From positions 1,564,501 through 1,628,500 of the forward strand of contig JAUKNK010000147.1 of assembly GCA_030765055.1 (NCBI GenBank): a DNA stretch of 64,000 bases. Reading direction: 5' to 3'. Made by a program: the position numbers and the translations under genes. The notes under the pieces are model-generated. The model was not told the DNA's origin and searched no databases. It worked only from the letters and a program-made list of their open reading frames with translations. Below are positions 19,780-32,199 of this stretch, piece by piece (within the stretch, counting starts at the first letter, position 1; the number at the start of each line of letters is the position of its first letter). Source of the DNA: Mantis religiosa (lineage: Eukaryota; Arthropoda; Insecta; Mantodea; Mantidae).

Positions 19780-22440
19780 TCAGCTGTCCTGCTGTGCGGC
19801 AGCATGTCGCTCAGTTCCTTGGGCAGCCCGGGAGTGGTGGCCCCAGGCGGCGGCTTGTGAGGCCTTGGGCCGGGAATTTTGGCCGCGCAATCGTTGGCGG
19901 GCCGTACTTCCTACAGTATTTACACCCAATTATGTTTGTGATGTTTGGCTCACCTTTTCCGATGTTATGAATCAAAGGGTTTTATGCCGGCGAATGCGCG
20001 CCCAAATGCCCAATGCCTTGGTGATCGTCGGGATGCGGACTTCTTGATGGTGGGAATCGTTTGTGGTGCGGATGGGAGCGGATAGGATTTTCTAAAGGGA
20101 GAGGTTTTGCAGGGTTTGAAGGTATTTGATGCTTGTTTTGGATGCCTTTGACCAGGCCACACATGCGTATACAACCACTGACAGAATGAACGACTTGTAC
20201 AAGATAACCTTCGAGGGAGTTTCAGTTGTTTACTGCTAAATATGTGCGTGCATATCTTTAATCGCTGCCTGTCTTAAACGGCAAAATCTTTTATGTGGGT
20301 GGACCATTTCATTGTGCGTGTCAAAGTCTCGCCGAGATATTTGTCCTGCTGTCGGCAGTGGAATAATTGACCACTGACCGTTGGGTTCATAGCCAAAGGG
20401 TGCAGGCTTGAAAAATGGATAAGCTGGCATTTATTTGCATTAATTTTAATTTTCCAGTCATGGAGCCATGAAAGGAAGCGGTCAATACTTCCACGGGAAA
20501 GTCGTTGGTAAACAGTATGTACAATACCGGGAACATGATGGTCCCTTGCCGGACGCCAGCATGCATGACTCTCTCCTTAGAGGTGGAGCCGCCCACTTGG
20601 TCGTCGAAGCGTCTGATTTCTAAAAAGGTTTGCAGCAGTGCTAAGGAATTTTGGAGTCCGAGAAACTTTCGGTGCAGTTTGTAAATTAGGCCGTTGTGCC
20701 AGCACAAATCAAATGCAGCGTTTACGTCCGGAAATAGCGCCAACGTTGAAGCTCCATTTTTAAATTGCTCTGTCACGTCATCAATTAATCTTAAGAGTTG
20801 TAGATCTGTTGAATGTTCTTTTCGAAAGCCGAATTGGGAGTTGGAAATGTCATCCAGTGACGAAATTGTATTTTGGAGTCGAAACAGTAGCACCTTTTCG
20901 AGCAATTTACCAATAGTAGACAGGAGACTAATGGGGCGGTAGTTTGGAGGTTGCCTGGTGTTTTTCCCTTGCTTCGGGAGAATTATGACCTTGGCTCGTT
21001 TCCAAGTATCAGGGAAGTAGTTTTGCTGCAAACAGGAGTTGAAAATTCTTGTGAGGTGCCCCAGGGATTTTCTCGGGAGGTGTTTGATTTCCTCATTAAT
21101 CAACCTGTCTGGGCCGGCACCTTTCCCATTAGGTAGCTTCCTAATAACTTGTAGATTTCCTGCGGTGTTGTGAGGGGCAAGTGTTCCTCATACATCTGTG
21201 CCACCCAGTTTTGTACCCATGCCTGGACTTCCCGTTCTAACCCGAGGTCCGTCGCAGGGTTCTCTGAGAATTTTTCTGCCAGACAGTCTGCAAAAGCTTT
21301 GGCTTTCTCCTCGGAGCAGAAGTGCAGGCCGAGGCGAGTGTGCAGCGCCTCAGTGCCTGAGTTAGCGCTCGAGGAGACTTTAAATGCCCTTAATAATTTG
21401 CACAAAGAATGGTTCGAATGTGTGGTCTTTAACATTTTCTGCACCCACCGTCAATTTTGTTGAGTTTAATTTGTTGCCGAATGATGTTGCGTAGACATTT
21501 TGCTAGCACTTTGTACCCGGGCTGCCGGGTAAGCCTCCAAAGTCTCGTCAAGTGCCGCCTCCTGGTGATGAGCTGCTCCACCTCAGGGTACGTACAAAAA
21601 CTGGGTGGGCTTCAGCTATAACTGGTAGAACTTCTTTTGGCCATGTGCAGACGGGCGGTGTAATTTTCAAAAGCGGCGTCAATGTCCGCCTCGCTGTAGT
21701 ATGTCAGCCCAAGCTGCGCCATCTTGTGCATTTCTAGAGTAAATTTATATCAGTCTATATCTGCGCCCCCCAAAGGGCCGGTAAAACCAGTCGCGACGGC
21801 GCCGAATATGTCGAAATGCACTGGAAGATGGTCGGAGTCCAGGCTGTGATACACAATGAAGTTGTTTCCTAGTGCCGCATTTTTGTGAGTGCGAAGTAAA
21901 AAATTTCAGGTTCGAAGTGCTCTGTTTTGTGCCAAAGCGTAGGTTCTGGAGGACGATTAACCTAGGGGTCGTTATTCTCCGTAATAAGTTCTACCAGGAG
22001 TTTTCCAGCCGCGTTCGCTCGGTGGGAGTACCACCAGGGCTGCTGGGCGTTGACATCTCCGGCAAGTACAACGTGCTCCTCCATTGCGAGTATTTGTTCG
22101 AGGTCAGATCGGAAATTGGGAGAGTGGCCGGGCCGACAGAAGGCTACCAGCATCACCGTTGTACTGTTAATACGTGTTTTAAGAGCCGTGCACTCTTACG
22201 CTCTCTGTCGTGGCAGCGTGACAGAGGCATGAGCAACTTTGTTTTTGAGTAAAATGGCGATTCCGCCCCTCTGTCTACCAATTCTGTCATTCCAAAATAT
22301 CTGGTAAACCCTGAGTTTAAAATTGTACCCTTGTTTCAGTTTTATTCGCAAATAAATGCGACTTCAATTTTGTTACGCCACAGGTAGTTCTTAATTTCGT
22401 GCTGCTGCCTGTAGATGCCGTCCTAATTCCACAGGAGCAC
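19780..22440 (-). pseudogene. Jockey ORF2: endonuclease and reverse transcriptase remnant
   Basis: Reading on minus: an APE-type endonuclease block VVLAGDVNAQQPWWYS with RANAAGKLL (22156 down to 21962); then RT (21444 to 20387) with VIILPKQGKN, NYRPISLLSTIGKLLEKV, SQFGFRKEHSTDLQL, AAFDLCWHNGLIYKL and VRQGTIMFPVLYILFTND. After FTNDFPVEV the frame jumps to HDW-KIKINANK-type sequence, so the FADD catalytic motif normally found in between is missing. The C-terminal part continues to about 19780 with VVVYACVAW. ORF2 nicks the target and reverse-transcribes the element RNA in this family. Confidence 0.8.
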
Positions 22441-22476
22441 GCGAGTTAAAGTTGTACCTCCCCTTGGTTGAGTCAC

Positions 22477-24256
22477 TTACTCGAAGACTTCTGTGAGGAA
22501 CCATACACCAGCTTCTAATTTTTCCAGAGTGCTGCTGCAGCTTTTAAGCTTCGTTAAGTACGGCTGTAGCTTTGGTAAGATTGCTTGGATATTCACGTCC
22601 TTAAGGAGAATGAATTTCCCTTTAATGCCACCCAGGTCGCCAAAAGACGCCTGGGTGGGGGGAGCTGTTGGAGGTTGGTCAGTTTTTGGCGGTACGGTTG
22701 CTGGAGGCACGGGTGCCGTATGCCCTCTCATGGTGCCCGCAACTGAGACGCCTTCTCTGAGCAGGGCCGTGTTGGCAATGGGTCTTGGCCCTGGTTGAGC
22801 ACTTTGGAGTACCCTCGTTATGGCTGCCAGTTGGCGACGGTGTTGTTCGTTGTGGAAAGTCTCGCAACCTCTATAGCTGGCAGGGTTGGTCTCCCCGCAG
22901 TTCGCACAGTGGGGTGTAACGTCCTGCTTGGCCTTCTTCTGGCAGTCAGCTAAGTGTTGGAGGCTACCGCAGAGGGCACACCGGTAGTTCATCTGGCACA
23001 TTTTAAATGTGTGCCCTAACTGCTGGCAGTTAAAGCATTGAGTAATATTACGGTTTGTTTTCAAGACCTCCATGGTGACCATGATATGGCACACCTCTCA
23101 CTCTTGCAACAAGTTCTGATTTTTCGTGGTTCTGTCTAGTGTAACTCGGAATATTTGCAGGGGACTGCCATGGGATTTATGCTGGCTTACCTAAACGACG
23201 GTGTAGCTTTTCCCCTCCAGGTCTTCTCGGATGAAGCCCTCCTCGAGATCCTCGGGGAGCCGCTTCACGATGTAGCGAATTTGCTGGTAGCTCCTGGGGG
23301 TGAAGCTGAAATTTTCAATGCCGGCGTTCCTCAGGATCATCATGGTCGGTACTGCATCCTGCTTCCGTTGAATAAAGAGCTTCAGGCACGTGCCTTTTGT
23401 CTGCAGCTTGTATTGCCGGCGGGAAGAGGGCTCCGAAAGAAGCGGAGAACATTTTTAGTCTGACGACCGTCGGGAATGACGATACGGGGCTTCTTTTGGG
23501 CGTCAGCTGAAGGAGTGATTTTAGCGGCGGTTGTCGGGGAGGGTGTAGTCCTAGAGGTGGATGGTTGTGAGTGTTGTATTATGGGGGATGGTTGGGTGGG
23601 TCATTGTGGTTTTGCGAGCGTGTGTGTGGGTTTTGAACGTTCTGTTAATTTGGCATCGGATTTTGCTGGCGTCGGTTATTCAGCGTCCTCATCCTCCTCA
23701 GGTAAAGACAACGTCACGTATCTATTCGCCGTGTTGGGCTGCAGGTTGAGGTGCCGTGTTTTATTTTTCTATTTTCCAGAATGGGGTCCCGGGCGCTCAC
23801 CGTTGGTATCCAATTCCCGGCCACTGTTCCGGTGTAAGAGGCGCTTTCTTTGTGGGGCGGCTTGCCACGATTCACCGAGCTGCACTCGATGGCGCTTTTT
23901 ATTAGCGTGCTATTGGTAGCAGCGCGCCCGGTCGGTAGCAAATTTTGGAAATCTCGCGACTCCGGGGCCATGGCCTCCAGGATTTCTTGGAAGTGAGAGA
24001 CCTCCTTCTGGAGCTCTTTAACTTCCCAGGACAGGTTTTGGAATTTGCGGGCCATCTGCTCGTCTTCCACGCTGCTCTGGTCCATAGGGACGTCACCGCT
24101 GGTGGATGGTGTAGCAAATGGTGCTCTGAGAGGAGGAACGTGGCTGCTAGTGGTAGGCTCTGCATCTATAAAGGCGGCCGGCTGACTTCCTCGATGGCTG
24201 GCGAGTGGTTGCAGGGCTGCATCTGCGGCTACGGCCAGCTGACCGACTCGAAGCAT
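22477..24256 (-). pseudogene. Jockey ORF1: gag-like protein with three zinc knuckles
   Basis: The N-terminal frame (24256-23714, 180 aa) has a coiled-coil-like segment (WEVKELQKEVSHFQEILEAM). After degenerate sequence the C-terminal frame (23094-22477, 205 aa) has three CCHC-type knuckles: CFNCQQLGHTFKMC, CALCGSLQHLADC and CANCGETNPASYRGC. A Pro-rich tail follows. This is the RNA-binding protein of the element. Frameshifts lie between 23714 and 23094. Confidence 0.8.
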
Positions 24257-24477
24257 TAGTGATTCAGCCGCTTGGCTGACACATTATGCTAGGGCTGCTG
24301 TTGCCGCGGCTGCGGCCGCCATTTTGGAGTACCGCAAGTGCTGCTGGGAGTAGCTTGGCCTACGGACGCTACTTGCTGCATGCAACAAGGGCACATAGCC
24401 GCGCGTCCCACGCTGCATTCGGCGCAGTTTAGGTGCCTTGGTCCTGGTCACTGGCACTTTGATATCTCACTGTTATT

Positions 24478-24480
<3 letters not shown>

Positions 24481-24534
<54 letters not shown>

Positions 24535-24535
24535 A
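24481..24535 (+). repeat. (CA)n microsatellite
   Basis: About 25 CA/AC units with one interrupting G near 24530, just beyond the 5' end of the Jockey LINE. Confidence 0.95.
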
Positions 24536-24539
24536 CTAT

Positions 24540-25480
24540 TATTGCACTGTTTCCACTACCTATCTATTTGCATTACCAACGCAATTTGCACATTTTCCAC
24601 TACTTCACAAAGACACGCAGAAGTATTTTAAGACAAGTATATTCGTGCACACAGTGCTTCGGCACGACACCGAAAACTATGACGTAACACCTTAACACAC
24701 TAGTTCAGCAGGGCTCAATATAAAATTCACAACTATATGCTCACCATCAAAAACCCAATGATCAGATCAAGAATCCATAATAATCTAGATAGGCAAAAGT
24801 CTTAGATATATACTCACGTTTAAAGACTTCCTTTCCCAGAAGCAACGAATTTTTCCTTAGCAGTTATCTCATTATGCGGTATAAATAATGTTCGTTTCCG
24901 GACAACAGAAAGAAGATATTAAATCGAAGCTGTGACATCATCATATAATTACAATTTACTGAAAAACCTTTTAAATTTTAAGATGCATTTATTCCGGCTC
25001 TCAGATTTCACAGATTGCATCTCTAAGCAGTTCGACACAATGTTAAATGCTGGTCATTCAAGGGTTTCTCTGCTGGCTCAAGGCCAGAAAAAACGGATAT
25101 TCTCGTGTATAGTATATGTTTATAACAAAAGGTTAATATGTTACACCCTCATTATTTTCTCAACTCACTTTTCCACATATGCTTATTGACCAATCTCTCT
25201 TGATTATGCACCAGAACTCATTCAGACATTGTCAAATGAAACCTAGTTATTATCCTCTCGTGGATGATAAAATATGACAATGGAGAAGCTTTATTAGCTC
25301 CAGTTTCAATGATATACACAAGGTGGAAGTATTACATATTAACGGATTGGGAGAAAAGGATACATTTTAATTACATACATGCTAACAACAATGAAAGTGC
25401 ATTTTATTTTTTAACTGGTAAGCACATGCTAAGAGTTCTAAATTGCTGGAAAAATACTTCGCAGATAGTAGTGTTTGAAG
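24540..25480. other. No recognisable gene
   Basis: AT-rich sequence with short chance frames only (24932-25189, 25264-25503). I see no motif, repeat or RNA. Confidence 0.5.
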
Positions 25481-25499
25481 AGAATCGTGTGGTGGCCTA

Positions 25500-25930
25500 T
25501 TGACTTCGTTGTCCTTTGGCTTGCCTCTTTTGATGGAGTTCCGCAGAATCCCTACACAAAGACCAACAGTAATCCGCAAGCACTACTTCATTCCAACGGT
25601 CCTGGTATCTTTGTGCTATAACAGAGATGTCCTGATGGAATCTCTCTCCATGTTCATCACTAACAGCTCCACAACTAGGAGGGAAAAGTCAAGGTGGGAG
25701 TGGAGGAAATGGATTTTAAGGGCCGTGTTGCATCCAGGGCTATGGTATTTTACAGGAACACTGTCACCAAATGCTTGTAGTTGTCATCTCTTTCTTTTGC
25801 CTAAAAGTCCATGAAGGCCCTTGAATACTTCCGAAGCTACCTTTTCTTTCCCCTCCATAGTTTGGTCAAATGCAAGATCCTTTAGAAGTTCTCCTCTTTG
25901 TGTTCCGACACAAATGCCTTCCTTAACTTT
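25500..25930 (-). pseudogene. Relic of an unidentified, probably multicopy insect ORF
   Basis: On minus, broken frames give AKVKEGICVGTQ, then KIHFLHSHLDFS, then a block whose frames read like DEHGERFHQDI and LADYCW. From memory these blocks belong to a conserved ORF family present in many copies in arthropod genomes, probably transposon-linked, but I cannot name it. At least three frame breaks and several stops are present. Confidence 0.45.
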
Positions 25931-26615
25931 TGCATCACTTAATTTCCAAAATTTCTGTCTGATTGTGTTTTGTTATTTCACAGGTGTGCCAACTCCCAAA
26001 AAATTCCTCCAAATTTAAAATCTTCACTCTAAGAAATGAAATGTTACTATATCTTCCAAACAGGAGTTAATATATAATTTTTATGGTGAGTTTTTAATTT
26101 AGCTCATGGAAATACATGTAAATTCATTAATTTTCAGCCCGAAACTTTTTCCTTGTTGCCCAGTGTAATCTGTACCATGCTATCGCTTCTCTTTTCAATT
26201 TGTTATAGATTTCTAAATACTTTTCTGACCTTGATTCTGTTCCAGACATCTTTAAAAGAACCAGTAACCTTTTCTCTTCCACCTCAGCCCATATAGTTTG
26301 ACGATCCATATCCCTTGAGAGTGCATATGAGTCACCCATGTTGATACATCTAATGTATGTTGCTGTAAATGCAGTGATAGTAATTAGGTATGTGTGAGTT
26401 TGTGACAATACTTGTGTATATTAAACAATCCTAGCATCCTTGTAATACTCGGAAGGCTAGCTTTAACTCCGTGGGGACAAAAAATTGATTACGTTACACA
26501 TTCCTCTAGCTGGCCCTCTTGTCTTGGGCAGACAGTACATGGCTTCCAGTTAAGCACCAGACTGGCTCACTCGCTGTACTTTATAAGTAGATTTCAAAAC
26601 CCAGTAACTGAAATA
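25931..26615. other. No recognisable gene
   Basis: A 93-codon frame at 26127-26408 (-) with basic and acidic residues near its end has no motif I recognise. Otherwise AT-rich DNA. Confidence 0.45.
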
Positions 26616-27909
26616 TACATAGCTGACCTGAAACGTTTTCCAACTAATAAAGGTACAGGACATTTGTTCAGAATTTTTTATTTTTTTATTTTTCAATATA
26701 TTCACTTTGTAACTCTACACACTTCCTCCAGCAATGCTCTCATCTCTGTGGCCCCTCCAAATAGCACTCGGCGTTTTTCTCTGCAACATAATTGTTGACG
26801 ATAGTGATTGCTTCTTCATTTGATGAAAATCTCTGTCCTCCGAGGACAATATTCAGACGAGGGAACAAAAAGAGCTCGCTATTGGCTAGGTCTGTTGAGC
26901 AAGGCGGATGGTCAAACAGTTCAAACCGTCATTCGTGGATTTTCGCCATTGCAACCGCTGAGGTGTAAGACGATGCGTTGTTTTGGTGAAACAGGATTTT
27001 CTTTTTCCGGAAATGTGGCCGTTTTTCCGCAAATTCTGCCTTCAGCTTGTCAAGCAATGATACGTAGTATGCTCTTTAATGGTTTTTAATTTTTGAACGT
27101 AATCGATTAAAATAACTACATGACTATGCCAAAGACAGTCATCACTTTTCAGCCAAAACAGCAGCTTTTGCTTTTTTGGAGCCGGTTTCCCATTCGAAGT
27201 CCACTGTTCGGAGAGTGCTTTTGTTTCGGGCGTATAATGGTGTATCCCAGTTTCATCCACAGTAACTAATCGGCTCCGAAACTCAGATTTATTGCATCTA
27301 AACTGCGCGAATAGAGCGTTGGAAATGTTCATTCGAACATGCTTTTGGTGAAACGTGAGAAAACGCGGCACCCAACACGCAGACAGCTTTCTCATCTCTG
27401 AAATGTTGACATAATATGTGACAAACACGTTATTTTGACATGTTCATAGCATCTGCTATCTCTCTCATTTTTATTCGGCGGTCATCTAGCACCATTTGTT
27501 GAACTTTGTCGATGTTTTCGTCGTTAGTTGCAGTTTTTGGACGTCCCGAACGTCCATCGTCTCCCAAGCTCTTACGGCCACGTTTAAATTCAGCCGCCCA
27601 AAATTTCTGTTTGGTAAATAATGGTGCAGAGTTCCCATACACAGAATCCAACTCATTGTTGATTAGCGTAGGCATGTTGCCTTTCAAAAGCAAATATATA
27701 ATGAGAGTTCGATACTCGATTTTGTCCGTTTTCATAAAAACACTCACATCAACTCACTCAAACGACTGTTACAGAACAACTGAGTGTCCTACATGGCTGA
27801 AAAGTCGGTGAGTAACTGTCAACAGATGTACAACGAAATTCCCTAGCTTCTACTTAGGACAGCTGCCATCTTCATGTTTAAGTCGGAAACTTTTCAGATT
27901 ATCCTCATA
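26616..27909 (-). mobile_element. mariner-type DNA transposon (copy 1), inactive
   Basis: The ends form imperfect inverted repeats: outward from the right end AGTCGGAAACTTTTCAG (27881-27897), from the left end AGTTGGAAAACGTTTCAG (26645-26628). The transposase on minus is in three pieces: an HTH N-terminus (27747-27430) with FKRGRKSLGDDGRSGRP, a first catalytic block TVDETGIHHYTPETK (27428-27042; the usual DETW has Gly), and a C-terminal block near 26950-26700 in which PPYSTDLAPSDFF-type sequence is eroded. About 1.29 kb is the normal mariner length. It is the same subfamily as the element at 59683-61738. Confidence 0.85.
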
Positions 27910-28724
27910 CTATGTATACGTAGCAAGTGGAATAAGTAGAGAATGTGTAGAGCTTCGAGTTACCAAACTCTTATTTTCTCAGAGTAATGAAAGCCTCAGT
28001 TCTCCAAATTGATGTTCCTTCAACAAGGTAGAGCACTGTGTTCAAGACATTCACATAGCTGTCCTTCGGTTCATAGAAAGTTTCATTGTGACTCCAATAT
28101 TTTTAGGTTGTTTTTTACTCCAGAACTTCACGTCGGTTGTCCAAAAGGAAAAATAACATAAATATGGAGCACAGATATCGTAATATCGAGTAACAGCTGC
28201 ACCCTAGTGTCTCAATCAGATTTTTAACACAAAGTAAGCTGACTACAGCTGTTGCACGTAGCTTTTAGCGCTCTGGGTTTAATAGTCATTAGCTGTGCCC
28301 GCTAGTTCAAAGTTTAAACTTACAATCGATAGAGTATCTCGCAGGAGATGAGCTGCAAGAGTGGTTCAAACTGAGGTATTAATATAAATACTTGGAAAAA
28401 GTTTCATCTCTCCATTCAAATAAACTGCAGAGTGTGGTCGCCAATTTTATATCTACTTCCAGATGTTTGGTTCTCCATGTGCCTGTTACAGTCCTCGAGG
28501 ACATGTTATTTCCGCTTCCTGCATGTCTTCAAACACCGTCACGATGGTGGCTCGATGTAAATATAACTTGGATCCGGTTTATCTTTGTTTTTAACTGTCA
28601 CATTTCAATAGAAATAACTTCAACACTAATATATCTGTGGCTCCAACGTGTAACTAGAGATTCTCTAGAATATCTTCGTAAATATGTATCAAATAGACAC
28701 ATAAATATTAAAATAAATATATTA
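27910..28724. other. No recognisable gene
   Basis: AT-rich. The frame 28392-28775 (+) is unassigned and lacks any motif. Confidence 0.45.
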
Positions 28725-29010
28725 AAAGCCTGTTCAATTTCTTCTTGGGCAGAAAGCCAGCTGAAAAACGATTAGAAATCAACGTATCGGGGGTGTGCAT
28801 CTCTCCCATCTTCAGGATATGTATTAAATCTTATAACTGCAAATGAAAAACATTGTATAACACAAATATTAACAAAAACAAAACACTGTCACAATTAGCA
28901 TTACTCAACAAAAGACTGCTTTCAGCAAATTAAATGTCAGGTTAGGAAATGGCGTGAGTTTAGAAAATTAATTGGGTCAGAGAACTGTGATTTTTAAGAA
29001 AATATTTTAT
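28725..29010 (-). mobile_element. 3' tail of a Penelope-like element
   Basis: On minus this aligns with 44460-44720, the 3' end of the PLE with a GIY-YIG domain: shared phrases include CCCAATTAATTTTCTA, CACGCCAT.TCCTGACCTG and AGTGTTTTGT. It ends in a hammerhead-like motif (CTGAAGA, a GGGAG/CCCC stem, then GATAC instead of GAAAC) at about 28775-28815. No coding part remains. Confidence 0.75.
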
Positions 29011-30346
29011 CAATTTTATTTTTAATGAATGCTGTATCCCCCAATATTACGGAAAATGTATCCTTAAACTATCTTTAGAATTCTATCTCCATAGAAAGCT
29101 TACGCTTCATTTGATAACTACTCCAAACCTGGCTATTTTGAAATCATTAGCCTCGTGTTGACGTTGACCACCAATATTGGTTTTTAAATGCCGAAACAAG
29201 TGACAGTCAGTCAGTTGCCGCTAGATTGGGTCTGCATGGAGGTTTATCAAGCTGTTTCCAAACAAATGAGGTCTTGGGAACGAGTAACTGCATGTCTTCC
29301 ACAGATTGTTATCCTGCTTTAGACTCGAAGCAAAAACTGCTGGTGGAATTTATTCTCCAATGCTCTGCACGTAGTAGTAGTTGCAGCCTAGAAAATTCAC
29401 AGAGAACTTCAGGGAAATAATTTGGAAAGTCGCCTGGGTTTCCGAAGAGAAGTGGCTACCACACATAGTCACAATAATCCACGAGGAACGTCGACCAGGA
29501 CCAAGAGTTGAAATCCCAAAATTATTTAGGAAAGCTGATGGTCATCTTTAGATTGAGGCTGAAGAGGGAAGGTATATGATCTGCAAAAGGAATTCATGAC
29601 TGAGATATCGTGATTGCATAAGGAATATGCAGTTACAATGTTTTACAGTTTTTCATGGCTAATCAACAGTTTAGCTATTGGGTGATTTTGGAAGTGATTT
29701 TTTCCATGAGAGATTATTTTAAGAAGATACTGTGTTTTTATAAATTAAATAGGAATTGCACACAAAAGTGTATGCACATGTTTCTTTACAGTGTACCTCA
29801 TTTTTTTATGGATTCTGTTCTATTTTTGTGTATTTGAATACCATATCTATCACATCTCAGATCACATTGACTATATACGCAGTTCTCGCTTAATTCGTAG
29901 TACTTGGTGTTCCTAAAAATATTGTGGTGGAATCCATGCGTTGCCAAACTTGTCGCCAGATGTCGTCATCCTTTATTAGCTTGTGTCTAATGAAATTAAA
30001 TGTGTATTGTTTAACGTCCGCTGTTCCTACATACGCACCGAAGGCGAGGCTTGTATCTAGTCTCTATAAAATATTGCATCAGTCTCATAGAAATCTTTAC
30101 AAATTCATTAAATTTTCCTACTTCAACTACATGTAGGGAGTTGACTGTGTGAGAGTGATTAATTCTGATTTCCTCTAAACTGGAAAGCTCTCCTCTCAAA
30201 TCATAGGCTACGTTTTTACAAATGTCTAGTTCTGATGTGCTATTTATAATGTAAAATGTCTGTCTTCAGTTTCAGTAACGAAACTCTGTAATAAGACTTC
30301 ATGTGGAACGCCAATGTTCCTGAATGGGAACACACAAATGTTCATT
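29011..30346. other. No recognisable gene
   Basis: Short frames at 29226-29420 (+), 29655-29837 (+) and 30011-30199 (-) have no motif I can place. The last gives LRGELSSLEEI-type sequence and could be an old transposon relic. Confidence 0.4.
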
Positions 30347-30584
30347 GCCCACCCCGGTAGCGTGGTGGTAGCATGTCTACCTCACGTTTTAGAGGTCCCG
30401 AGTTTGAATCTCGGTAAGGGTGAGTTACCTGAATAAGGTTTTTCCGGGGTTTCCCTCATCCTGAAAGACGAATGTCGGGTAGCTCTAAGCTCTGTGGAAC
30501 CTGGGCTTATTTGAGAATCACTTCGCCCGTTCCATTCATCGTCCGATATGACTTACCGTTGGAGGACGTAAAATTAAAAAAAAA
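30347..30584 (+). mobile_element. tRNA-derived SINE, copy A
   Basis: The head resembles a tRNA with an A-box-like GGTAGCGTGGTGG and a B box GAGTTTGAATCTCGG. The body (GGTTTTTCCGGGGTTTCCC, GACGAATGTCGGGTA, CATTCATCGTCCGATATGAC, TTGGAGGACGTAAA) is shared by all five copies. It ends in a short A tail. A 5-bp GTTCA flanks both ends. Confidence 0.9.
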
Positions 30585-30778
30585 GTTCAGTAAGAAAAGA
30601 TAACAATTGTCAAACTGCCTACATAATTCTCTTCATTTTTTATTGTTATACAATACCATGTTTGGCGTAGTGACAGAAAAACTGCCAGGTACATCGCGGT
30701 TACAATCTCCAGGGAAGAAGAGGCAGTGACATATCCTGGTCACGAACCTCGACCCATTTCAACAACATGCATTCGCCG

Positions 30779-30809
<31 letters not shown>

Positions 30810-31544
30810 CGCATTATTCCAGGAAGCAATATTCTACACTTTCTAAACTACATTCATCTCCAAAACTGGACGATCTTTTTACAAGTGGCAAGACGTCATT
30901 TCGAAAAACAGTCAAAACTTAAGGATTTTAGTATAAAAAGCTGAATGTTCATAAGATCTTGCTGGGAAAACCAAGCATATATGCATTTCAGTTTATGGCT
31001 CTCCGAAAACTTATTTCTTGTGATTTTGAGAATATCCACTACTTAATTATTTAGTCTGAAGGAAGGCGCAAGTGTCAACTGAAGTGAATAAATAATTGAC
31101 TCTTCAGACAATTTTATAGTAAGAAATGGAATAATTCGTGCACAAACGTTTATGGCTCCCATTCAAAATTATGGATTGATAAACACGTGGCGTAACCAGT
31201 TTACCTGAGTTTCTGTCTTATGATTATTTTGCAATCGATAAGATATAAAAAGCACCCCATGGTTCCATCTAACGTTGCAAACAGTTGCGAAAGGGAAAAT
31301 ATATAGCAATTGAACATGCCCGGCCATCTACACGGTGCAAGGGAAGCAGCCAGACTAGCGCCATCAAACCAAGACCAGTAAAAGCAGAGTCGTCTTGGAA
31401 ATGTGACGAAACAAGATAGCCACGTTGTGATATGAGTGAAAGTGACACTAACTAAGCACTAGATTGCTGAATATATTCATAGCCCTTTTTTGTTTCATGA
31501 TTTGCTACACCTTTACTACAGGTTTATATATGGATCGTCATTTG
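30585..31544. other. No recognisable gene; (TA)n at 30781-30809
   Basis: AT-rich flank containing one perfect (AT)n tract. Confidence 0.5.
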
Positions 31545-32065
31545 ATGATAGTGTAGCTGTGGACGGTCAAGTGGACAAAGAGGAACATTGCCGATATCTT
31601 TTCGTTGAATTCAATAGAGGTGTGAAAACAGTGGAGGTACCTAGGAACATTTGCGCCGTGTTTTTGGAAAACGCCTTCGGCAAACGCACTGCAAGGAGGT
31701 ACGTATTGACCTGAGTGACCCTCCTCGTTCAGGACGACCTACAGGATGTGATGAAGATCGTCTAAAAATCCACGGCATTGTACTCGAGAATTGACAAATG
31801 TGATGAACTGTGATCATTCCACCATCGTGCGACATTTGCCTTCAATGGGCAAGGTACAAAAAGGGGGTGTATGGGTACCACATGCTCTATCACCCCAAAA
31901 ATGTCAACAGGTGACTATATGTGCATCTCTGCTTGAGCGCCACCAATTTTCTCGTGAGTTACATTGAGGACACCTATCCAGGATCGTTAGTGGTGACAAC
32001 AAATGGTGTCTCTAAGTTAACCTAAGGAAAAGAAGGAATGTCTAAGTGCGATCAGGAAGGCTATT
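31545..32065 (+). pseudogene. mariner transposase relic of a second subfamily
   Basis: The first frame reads HCRYLFVEFNRGVKTVEV and ENAFGKRTARR. After frameshifts come SDPPRSGRPTGCDEDRLK, MNCDHSTIVRHL, SMGKVQK.GVWVPHALSP and near 31985-32010 a degraded GD.KWC block. This order is that of a mariner transposase, HTH then linker then first catalytic Asp. The C-terminal half and both inverted repeats are missing. It differs clearly from the mariners at 26.6 and 59.7 kb. Confidence 0.75.
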
Positions 32066-32199
32066 CCCGTATAAAGATAAGCGCGAGTAGAATGAGTTGG
32101 AAATGTTCCACTTTGTCCACTTGAGCTTCCATTTTCTAGCTTCCACAGCTACGCTCATTGGCATCCAGTCCAGTCGCATTCCGGCAGGATGTATACAAC

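Larger units (their letters stand above)
19450..24480 (-). mobile_element. Jockey-type non-LTR retrotransposon, near full length, dead
   Basis: On the minus strand it runs from a GC-rich 5' leader near 24480 through ORF1 with CCHC knuckles, an endonuclease remnant and a reverse transcriptase to a 3' tail at about 19450. The gene order and the three-knuckle ORF1 are typical of the Jockey group of insect LINEs. The 3' end is not sharply defined; a CA-rich tract at 19679-19700 lies in the 3' UTR. Multiple frameshifts and an internal RT deletion exclude activity. Confidence 0.82.

Noticed and set aside
30347..30420. Cellular tRNA gene
   Set aside because: The tRNA-like head is joined to a body and A tail shared with four other copies, so it is a SINE.
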